Below, in pieces: positions 1 through 4,604 of a DNA stretch of 5,754 bases (its first letter is position 1; every line of letters starts with the position of its first letter). The position numbers and the translations under genes were made by a program. The stretch lies in NCBI GenBank assembly GCA_937892015.1, contig CALAUY010000137.1, positions 1-5,754 on the forward strand. Direction: 5' to 3'. The stretch is from an uncultured Bacteroidales bacterium. GTDB taxonomy: Bacteria; Bacteroidota; Bacteroidia; Bacteroidales; Paludibacteraceae. The notes under the pieces are model-generated. The model saw only the letters and a list, made by a program, of their open reading frames with translations, did not search any database and had not been told where the DNA came from.

Positions 1-157
1 AGTAGAGAGAATGCGTAGTAGAGAGAATGCGTAGTAGAGAGAATGCGTAGTAGAGTAGAGATTATGTATAGCAGAGAGAAGGCGTAATAGAGTAGAGATC
101 ATGTGTAGCAGAGAGAATGTACAGCAGAGAGAATGTGTAGCAGAGAGAATGTACAGT
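1..157. repeat. Degenerate 16-bp tandem repeat array (minisatellite), cut by the left window edge
   Basis: Three perfect head-to-tail copies of AGTAGAGAGAATGCGT occupy 1-16, 17-32 and 33-48. They are followed by diverged units of 19 bp (49-67), 18 bp (68-85), 19 bp (86-104) and three of 16 bp (105-120, 121-136, 137-152), then a partial unit. Higher-order duplication is visible: 49-67 and 86-104 are near copies 37 bp apart, and 105-124 is repeated exactly at 137-156. The unit is not a multiple of three and no convincing reading frame crosses the array, so it is non-coding. It starts about five bases beyond the stop codon of the WG-repeat gene. The plus strand is purine-rich, so a read-through transcript of the operon would carry a CU-rich tail. 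No spacers separate the units, so it is not CRISPR. The true length is unknown because the array is already in progress at base 1. Confidence 0.95.
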
Positions 158-161
158 GGGG

Positions 162-1205
162 TTAGAGAGAGTTGACGATGTTGCCATTGGTGTCGAAGAG
201 GAGTCGTTCGCCGTAACAGGTCACTTGGACTTCGAAGAGGTGGTCGTTGACGAGGCGGACCATTTCGTACTTGGCAGGTATGATGACGTTGCCATAGCTG
301 TCGATGACTCCACTTCCGTACCCCACATCGTAGCGGAAGAACTGCGGTTCGAGAGACATGATGATGGAATAGTCGTCGGACAAATTGGCAGGATAGTCAT
401 CGATATAGCTTAACATGTGGATGCCATCGTGTACAAACGGATTCGTGACCTGCATGGAGAAGTCCACCTGCTGACATATGCCTTCCTTCTGGAGCAAGAA
501 GCCGTTGCCATCGTTGGCACGCTTGATGTTGTCGTACTGCAGGGGTAAGACTTCTTCTCCGTGACTATTGAGCAGCCCGTAGAGTGAACCATCGCTGATG
601 CGTCGGTAGCCATGATAAGGCTTGTCGATTTCTCGGTATTGAGGTTCGAGTATCCAGTTGCCGTTGGTGTCAATGAGTCCCCAATTGCCATCAGGTGCAC
701 ACATGGTGCAAGTGCCGTCATGGAAGGCGAAAGCTCGGCCGGAGGTGTAATTGCAGGGGAAGTGTTGCGGGAAGGCGGGTTCACCAGCCATATTGATGAA
801 GGAGACGTATCCATCATGATAAACCGCTGCGAGCCCTTCGCTGAAGTTCCATGCGTGCTCGTATTGAGCAGGGATGACAATGCGTCCGGTGTTGATACTG
901 AGGTAACCGCGTTTGGCGTTTTTGTCGCGGAAAACAAGTAACGTGTCAGCAGGGTCGTTACTATGGTAAATGCAATCCAGTTTGGGCGTAGTGAACTTGC
1001 CTGTTCTGGCGTCCTTGAGGCGGTAGGATTTCTTGTGATAGACTTCTTGGATGTTTTCTGACAGCCAGACCATGTCGTCATGTGACGAATAATGGTGTTT
1101 ACGCTTGTCGTCAATGTAGAGTGAGAGAACGACGCTTGCCAAGATTCCCATAGAGATTGCCAGCACTGATAGTGCCACAATCATGATTTTTTTCCAGATT
1201 TTCAT
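162..1205 (-). CDS. Membrane-anchored WG-repeat protein
   Basis: 347-residue protein of unknown function. Residues 1-7 are basic (MKIWKKI) and are followed by one long hydrophobic stretch at about 8-30, then DDKRKHH. This looks like an uncleaved N-terminal anchor; the flanking charges do not settle the topology. The rest contains WG-type beta repeats, each a glycine-containing strand followed by an 'I-D-G-I-P-YD' pattern. Examples are YLSINTGRIVIPAQYEHAWNF at about 101-121, WGLIDTNGNWILEPQY at 175-190, YGLLNSHGEEVLPLQYDNI at 209-227 and SGVIDSYGNVIIPAKYE at 298-314. WG repeats are common in Bacteroidetes and are generally thought to form beta-rich binding surfaces, but their ligands are mostly unknown. 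This is the last gene of the five-gene cluster, 59 bp after the YkvA-like gene. The chosen start gives the intact basic-plus-hydrophobic N terminus. There is no Shine-Dalgarno site, only an A/T-rich leader ending in ATTAACGT. Confidence 0.85.
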   Translation of the reverse strand: MKIWKKIMIVALSVLAISMGILASVVLSLYIDDKRKHHYSSHDDMVWLSENIQEVYHKKSYRLKDARTGKFTTPKLDCIYHSNDPADTLLVFRDKNAKRGYLSINTGRIVIPAQYEHAWNFSEGLAAVYHDGYVSFINMAGEPAFPQHFPCNYTSGRAFAFHDGTCTMCAPDGNWGLIDTNGNWILEPQYREIDKPYHGYRRISDGSLYGLLNSHGEEVLPLQYDNIKRANDGNGFLLQKEGICQQVDFSMQVTNPFVHDGIHMLSYIDDYPANLSDDYSIIMSLEPQFFRYDVGYGSGVIDSYGNVIIPAKYEMVRLVNDHLFEVQVTCYGERLLFDTNGNIVNSL

Positions 1206-1264
1206 ACGTTAATTATTTATGATGTTTGTTTTTGTTATCAGGATATTGTGTTAGGACGAATCGG

Positions 1265-1705
1265 TTAACGCGAATCGTCGGGGATACAGATATATTCGTG
1301 TCCGAACCACTCATCGAGCAGGTTGTCAGCTCGGAGTTCCATATCCGGCGTTATTTTGTCGTGCACTCGGTTGTAGATGAACATTATTGCGGCTGTTTCG
1401 TCGAGAACGCCGAGGACCTTGAACACCGCCCGTGGCAGTAGCGAGTAGGGCAAGATGACGTAAGCGATACAGCCGTAGATGAGTGCTCGGTCGAGCGTGG
1501 TAGTTTTGTCATCGGTCATGACAAAATAGAACAGCAGAATAGGGCGGAGAGTTGCTCGTCCGGCAGACTTGCCGAATCGGATAATTTGTGCCCAGAGGGA
1601 AGCGAAATGTTCTTCCCAGCGGACGTTTTTGAGTTTGTCCAAGAGATTCCCCAGCGGGCGGTGGAAGTACATCGCCAAAAGGATTAGAATACAAATAGTT
1701 AACAT
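1265..1705 (-). CDS. YkvA-family (DUF1232) small membrane-associated protein
   Basis: 146 residues. The DUF1232 core lies at about 72-112 and reads as the family signature: a hydrophobic stretch, then LPYSLLPRAVFKVLGVLDETAAI, equivalent to the usual 'SPIDLIPDFIPVLGYLDD'. The family's first acidic residue (the 'D' of PIDLIP) is replaced by Ser in PYSLLP, while the later Asp of 'VLD' (102) is kept. Residues 1-14 are hydrophobic and may form a short membrane segment, followed by a basic/amphipathic region with R16, K24, K26 and R29. The biochemical role of YkvA proteins is not established. It is fourth in the cluster, 23 bp after the upstream YbjN-like gene. Its leader has the decamer AAAAAATTAC four bases before the start codon, exactly as in the gene starting at 2591. 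Confidence 0.8.
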   Translation of the reverse strand: MLTICILILLAMYFHRPLGNLLDKLKNVRWEEHFASLWAQIIRFGKSAGRATLRPILLFYFVMTDDKTTTLDRALIYGCIAYVILPYSLLPRAVFKVLGVLDETAAIMFIYNRVHDKITPDMELRADNLLDEWFGHEYICIPDDSR

Positions 1706-1709
1706 AGCG

Positions 1710-1719
1710 GTAATTTTTT
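1710..1719 (-). promoter_or_regulatory. A-rich translation leader of the YkvA-like gene
   Basis: AAAAAATTAC lies four bases before the ATG at 1705. The identical decamer at identical spacing precedes the ATG at 2591. Shine-Dalgarno sites are generally weak in Bacteroidetes and A-rich leaders are used instead, so this is plausibly the ribosome-recruiting element; that role is inferred. Confidence 0.5.
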
Positions 1720-1728
1720 GGAGTTATT

Positions 1729-2121
1729 CTATTTACTTAATTCATCTTTATTCGTACGAAAAACGGTTCTAACGATACTCAGCACGCCCAAGGAGTGCTC
1801 AATGTCGGCTTCTAAAGTCTCGTCGTTGGTGTAGTAGAACTCGCAATTGGATGTTACTTTCTTAAAGTTTTGATCGACAAATACTTTGGCCTGTTTCAGT
1901 TCGCGAGTCATTTTGTTGCATACGGCCAAGATGAGCGGTTCTTCTCCCTCTTCGATTTCGTAGAAATTGGGCAATAGGATGGAGATATAAGAGTCGTCAT
2001 CGCTAACCAAGATGAAGAGCGTTTTCATCTGGAAGCGGAATTTGATATCGCCGTCTTGGTCGATTTCGGGTGCAAGTCCCTTGTTCTGCAACATTTGCAG
2101 AATTGTTTCTTTTAGAGTCAT
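1729..2121 (-). CDS. YbjN / type III secretion chaperone-like protein, paralogue 1
   Basis: 130 residues, acidic, with no signal peptide or membrane segment. Visible plan: an N-terminal helix (MTLKETILQMLQNKGL), two beta strands (DIKFRFQMKTLFILVS, about 25-40), an SDDDSYISILLPNFYEI strand-turn (40-56), a helix about 65-76, a strand with AKVFVD (78-83), then EFYYTND and a long C-terminal helix ending in VRTVFR. This strand-helix order resembles the YbjN/type III chaperone-like fold; the assignment is by pattern, not by search. It shares a collinear pattern with the next gene upstream: SDDD, the following LLP/AVP, AKVFV/AKYVKA, FYY/LFYE and the final R. It starts inside the stop codon of that gene (ATGA overlap at 2118-2121), which indicates translational coupling. 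Chaperone or adaptor activity for the AAA+ ATPase is only inferred from context. Confidence 0.7.
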   Translation of the reverse strand: MTLKETILQMLQNKGLAPEIDQDGDIKFRFQMKTLFILVSDDDSYISILLPNFYEIEEGEEPLILAVCNKMTRELKQAKVFVDQNFKKVTSNCEFYYTNDETLEADIEHSLGVLSIVRTVFRTNKDELSK

Positions 2122-2591
2122 AGTTGTTCCTCCTCTTCGTTTATTTCGTCAGTTTCGTCAGTTTCATCGGTTTCATCGGGTGAGCCATCGTCATCGGTGT
2201 CCGAGTTGTCGGTGTTTGCAATTTCGTCCAAAGTGTTGCGGAAGAAGATCAAGGTACCTTCTAAGTGGACAATCATTCTGGTTATCACTTCTTCCAAATT
2301 CTCGTCTCCAATCAGTTCACGTTCGTAGAAGAGCCACATCTCGTCGGCATACATGTTGGCTTTGACGTATTTAGCCGTGGCGTTCAGCATATCCATTATT
2401 TTATAGACGACCAGACTATTTTTGTCGTCAATATCCCAAATGGCAGGGACGGCAATGTTAAGGAAGTCATCGTCATCGCTAGGCAGGTACAGGAAGTTGA
2501 CTCCTTCATAATGAAAGGCATAGCAGGCATCTTCTACTGCTTCGGGTTGGAATCCCATTGCCGTCAGAGTGTTCAAAATTCGTTCGTTCAT
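2118..2591 (-). CDS. YbjN / type III secretion chaperone-like protein, paralogue 2, with acidic repeat tail
   Basis: 157 residues. Residues 1-122 parallel the neighbouring 130-residue protein: N-terminal helix (MNERILNTLTAMGF), paired strands (YAFHYEGVNFLYLPSDDDDFLNIAVP, 24-49), helix about 59-71, AKYVKA (73-78), WLFYE (86-90) and a C-terminal helix ending FFRN. From about 123 the chain becomes a low-complexity, strongly acidic tail (NTDNSDTDDDGSPDE, then DET repeats, then NEEEEQL) with no counterpart in the sister protein. The tail is likely disordered and could serve as a docking or electrostatic segment; this is inferred. The gene lies 30 bp after the AAA+ gene and overlaps the next start by 4 bp. 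No Shine-Dalgarno site is present; the A-rich decamer leader lies four bases before the ATG. Confidence 0.7.
   Translation of the reverse strand: MNERILNTLTAMGFQPEAVEDACYAFHYEGVNFLYLPSDDDDFLNIAVPAIWDIDDKNSLVVYKIMDMLNATAKYVKANMYADEMWLFYERELIGDENLEEVITRMIVHLEGTLIFFRNTLDEIANTDNSDTDDDGSPDETDETDETDEINEEEEQL
2143..2178 (-). repeat. In-frame 9-bp tandem repeat encoding the Asp-Glu-Thr tail
   Basis: Four 9-bp units (2143-2151, 2152-2160, 2161-2169, 2170-2178), of the form GTTTCRTCR on the plus strand with one A-for-G start, encode DET-DET-DET-DEI on the minus strand. Because the unit is a multiple of three, slippage would change tail length without a frameshift. Two units use GAT and two use GAC for Asp, so the copies have begun to diverge. 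Confidence 0.9.
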
Positions 2592-2595
2592 AGTA

Positions 2596-2605
2596 GTAAT
2601 TTTTT
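2596..2605 (-). promoter_or_regulatory. A-rich translation leader of YbjN-like paralogue 2
   Basis: AAAAAATTAC is followed by TACT and the ATG at 2591. It is identical in sequence and spacing to the element before the YkvA-like gene (AAAAAATTAC, CGCT, ATG). A role in ribosome binding is inferred from the lack of a Shine-Dalgarno site. Confidence 0.5.
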
Positions 2606-2621
2606 AGAAGTTAGTAGATAT

Positions 2622-3602
2622 TTAGTGAAACCCGATGGGTTGATATAGACATCCGGCATCTTTAGGTGAGAACTCGCTACGGATACGTTCGTATTCGCGA
2701 AGGTCTCGGCTGCTGACAGATGGTGCTTTGCGGGCGATGGTCTCCTCGAGCAAGGATTGTGTGATGACTTGGTATGGTTCGTCTTGCTTTAGGATGCTGG
2801 CGTTGAACATCTTACGTGAAGCCGCTTTGACGATGTAGCTAATGTCGCTGCAGTTGTAGCCGTTGGTCAGTTCAGCCAGTTTGGTGTAGTTGATGCAGTC
2901 GTCGATTGGCAGTTTGGATAACGTCAGTCGGAAAAGACTTTCTCGAGCTTGTGCATCGGGCATTGCCACGTAGATAATCTCATCTATTCTACCTGTTCGC
3001 AGTACGGCTTTGTCGATTCGTTCGGGGTGATTGGTGGCGGCAAGTACGTAGATGCCTTTTTCGGCAGCGTTGTTCAGCATGCAGAGGAACTCATTCACTT
3101 CACCGTTTTGGTAGTTACGGTCGTCGTTGGAGCATCGTGGTACCATGGCATCGAACTCGTCGAAGAAGATAAGTGTCGGTGCAGCTTTGGCGGCTTGTTT
3201 GAACAGTGCTGCGATTTTTTCTTGTGTGCCGTGTATGAGTGTAGATGCGATATCGTCCGGAACGACTTTCATGAAATGTACGTTGACTTCTTCGGCTATT
3301 TTCTCTGCGAAGAACGTTTTCCCGCATCCTGCAGGTCCGTAGAGGAGCAGGCAAGGTGGAGTCAGTCCGAACGCTTTGGCGCATTCTCGGTTGTTCAGCA
3401 CATTGATGAAACCTTCTGTGACCAGTTGTTTCAGTTCGTCCATTCCTGCCACGTCTCGGAATCCGGAGCCTCGTGCGCGAACGGGAAGGCTCTGCTGTTG
3501 CTGAGTAGCCGCTTTCATCGGTGCTTGGTGCTCCTTTTGCGTTGGTTGTCCGTTGTTCATTTTGCGAACCCATTCTTTTTCTGCGTTTGTGTTTGCGTTC
3601 AT
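2622..3602 (-). CDS. Single-domain AAA+ ATPase (classic AAA / Cdc48-SpoVK-like)
   Basis: 326 residues, one AAA module, no membrane segment. Residues 1-46 are polar and Gln-rich (TQQQQ) and probably disordered. The domain starts with FRDVAGMDELKQ (48-59). Motifs in order: Walker A GPAGCGKT (89-96); pore-loop region STLIHGTQEKI (120-130); Walker B LIFFDEFDA (144-152) with the catalytic Asp-Glu at 148-149; sensor 1 Asn in AATNHP (188-193); second region of homology LRTGRID (201-207) with two Arg-finger candidates, R202 and R205; and the C-terminal helical lid with NGYNCSDISYIV (247-258). All residues needed for ATP hydrolysis appear intact. The pore-loop position that is Tyr or Trp in threading AAA unfoldases aligns with Leu122. 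No recognisable substrate domain is attached, so specificity may come from partners; the two downstream YbjN-like proteins are candidates. First gene of the cluster, with the only good Shine-Dalgarno site. Hexamer formation is expected from the family but not shown here. Confidence 0.92.
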   Translation of the reverse strand: MNANTNAEKEWVRKMNNGQPTQKEHQAPMKAATQQQQSLPVRARGSGFRDVAGMDELKQLVTEGFINVLNNRECAKAFGLTPPCLLLYGPAGCGKTFFAEKIAEEVNVHFMKVVPDDIASTLIHGTQEKIAALFKQAAKAAPTLIFFDEFDAMVPRCSNDDRNYQNGEVNEFLCMLNNAAEKGIYVLAATNHPERIDKAVLRTGRIDEIIYVAMPDAQARESLFRLTLSKLPIDDCINYTKLAELTNGYNCSDISYIVKAASRKMFNASILKQDEPYQVITQSLLEETIARKAPSVSSRDLREYERIRSEFSPKDAGCLYQPIGFH

Positions 3603-3790
3603 TGTTCGTCTCCTTATGCTAAAATGTTGAACCTACTATTAAAGAGTGACTGCGGTACGGATTTCTATCTTGAACGGAAGTTTTTTTGACTTTTCTTGGA
3701 ATCGGTACATGAACTTGCAGTATCGGTACCGTTTGGGGGCAGTAGCAGTGACCTGTCCATAAAGCCGAGAGTGGAATGAGGATGCAAATC
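3603..3790 (-). promoter_or_regulatory. Probable control region of the AAA+ operon, with repeated ATCGGTAC
   Basis: Non-coding stretch between the phosphatase terminator and the AAA+ start codon. ATCGGTAC occurs exactly at 3701-3708 and 3722-3729, 21 bp apart or about two helical turns, and each copy is followed 8-9 bases later by GCAGT. A shorter CGGTAC recurs at 3653-3658. The spacing would place both full copies on the same DNA face, as expected for an operator or activator site; that function is inferred. I looked for the Bacteroidetes promoter pair (TTTG, then TAnnTTTG about 20 bp downstream) on the minus strand and found no convincing match. Confidence 0.35.
3610..3615 (-). promoter_or_regulatory. 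Strong Shine-Dalgarno site of the AAA+ gene
   Basis: AAGGAG on the minus strand is separated by seven bases (ACGAACA) from the ATG at 3602. This is unusually canonical compared with the other genes here, which lack it, and it supports this start over the internal Met at residue 15. Confidence 0.75.
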
Positions 3791-3796
3791 TATCAC

Positions 3797-3832
3797 AAAA
3801 TCAGGGCTGTAACATGTGCTACAGCCCTGATT
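3797..3832 (-). terminator. Rho-independent terminator-like hairpin after the phosphatase gene
   Basis: A perfect 13-bp inverted repeat (3799-3811 with 3820-3832, arm AATCAGGGCTGTA) encloses an 8-base loop. Read on the minus strand, the stem ends in a run of T (TTTT at 3800-3797) and then GTGATAG. It lies 57 bp past the stop codon of the phosphatase gene. The plus-strand side is followed by CTTGCAG, with no T run, so it should work for leftward transcription. The T tract is short, so efficiency is uncertain. Confidence 0.75.
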
Positions 3833-3888
3833 CTTGCAGTGTTAATACTTGTGTTTTCAGTGAGGGGGGGCGGACTTGTGTTTTATCA

Positions 3889-4350
3889 TCATGAAGAGCT
3901 GTTGGGAGGCAGGTGATTGAGAATTATTTTGCAGCAAGACTCGATTTGCCGGAATGCAAAATCGTATTCTGTATCGGAGAAAAGAGGGTCCTCGATATTA
4001 AAAACCTCTCCGTAGCAGTATTGGCTTATCTGATGGATTTTGTGCCACTGTGCGTACGGGAGTTCTTTCTGCACTTGTACATAGTGATAGAACTCCATAG
4101 CAAAGATGAGGTCAGCTTGCTGTAGTATTTCCGGGGTCATGTGCAGTGCATGTCCTTCCATGTGGTATCCGTATTTAGCGGCAGTGGCAATCATTTGCGG
4201 GTCGTAGGGTTGACCGGACAGATTATGCGTCCCTGCAGAGGCAACGCTAATGTCCCTTCTGCCTTCTCGTTCTGCCATAGTGCGCAGGATACATTCTGCC
4301 GCCGGTGAGCGGGAAACATTGCCGGTACAGATGAAGAGGATGTTGGTCAT
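3889..4350 (-). CDS. Low-molecular-weight protein tyrosine phosphatase
   Basis: 153 residues, the usual length for the family, cytoplasmic. It is expected to hydrolyse phosphotyrosine through a Cys-phosphate intermediate. The N-terminal strand leads into the P-loop ILFICTGNVSRSP: nucleophile Cys8, Arg14, Ser15 (CX5R-S). The general acid is Asp121 in the EDP motif (120-122). SAGTHNLSGQPYDPQM (38-53) and the ADLIFAME segment (79-86) are also typical. Three details differ from textbook members. Position 13, usually a second P-loop Cys that can form a protective disulfide with the nucleophile, is Ser. Position 12 is Val, whereas the YwlE-type arginine phosphatases have Thr there, so tyrosine specificity is favoured. 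The residues after DP are Leu-Phe rather than an aromatic pair. The neighbours do not reveal a partner kinase or capsule cluster. It appears to be a single transcription unit with non-coding gaps on both sides and no clear Shine-Dalgarno site. Confidence 0.93.
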   Translation of the reverse strand: MTNILFICTGNVSRSPAAECILRTMAEREGRRDISVASAGTHNLSGQPYDPQMIATAAKYGYHMEGHALHMTPEILQQADLIFAMEFYHYVQVQKELPYAQWHKIHQISQYCYGEVFNIEDPLFSDTEYDFAFRQIESCCKIILNHLPPNSSS

Positions 4351-4604
4351 AGGAATGGGTGGATTTTAATGGAACACGAATCGAACGAATGACTATAAAA
4401 AAACAAATTATGGAGGTTGCGGTAGATTGAAGGAGAAACTGCCAAGGGCGGAGATAAAAGTAGGGTTGGCAGTTTGGCAGTTTCAATTATTGGCATTATA
4501 TGTCTGAGTATCAGCAGAATACAGAAACTGCCAAACTGCCAAACTGCCAATGGTTAAGTGAAGGTGCACAGAGGTGGCAGTTTCGAATTTGAGATGTGCT
4601 TGTC
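4351..4604. repeat. Intergenic region with seven inverted/direct copies of AAACTGCC
   Basis: No gene is visible here. AAACTGCC occurs on the plus strand at 4436-4443, 4525-4532, 4533-4540 and 4541-4548 (the last three in tandem) and on the minus strand at 4468-4475, 4476-4483 and 4576-4583. The copies at 4466-4484 and 4524-4542 form a perfect 19-bp inverted repeat (arm GAAACTGCCAAACTGCCAA) around a 39-base loop. The other copies allow alternative pairings. Transcribed leftward past the DUF3987 stop codon, this RNA would form a strong hairpin followed, after CCCTAC, by TTTT. It may therefore end or stabilise that transcript. A protein-binding array is the alternative reading. The promoter of the phosphatase gene must also lie here, but no clear match was seen. 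Confidence 0.9.

Noticed and set aside
1..157. CRISPR array
   Set aside because: Units are 16-19 bp, directly adjacent and without unique spacers, and no cas genes are present.
410..1180. Minus-strand open frame of 256 codons in another frame inside the WG-repeat gene
   Set aside because: Ser/Thr-rich low-complexity product with no motif; the overlapping frame has a membrane anchor and repeated WG motifs.
2908..2917. Extra GGCAGTTTGG copy inside the AAA+ gene as part of the octamer array
   Set aside because: Single isolated copy explained by coding for Lys-Leu-Pro; not clustered with the others.
2949..3689. Plus-strand open frame of 246 codons
   Set aside because: It lies antisense to the AAA+ gene, whose motifs are unmistakable. 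Its product is a Cys/Val/Phe-rich string with no domain pattern.
4351..4450. TAATTTG as the -7 box of a phosphatase promoter
   Set aside because: One base short of TAnnTTTG, with no TTTG-like -33 element at proper distance.
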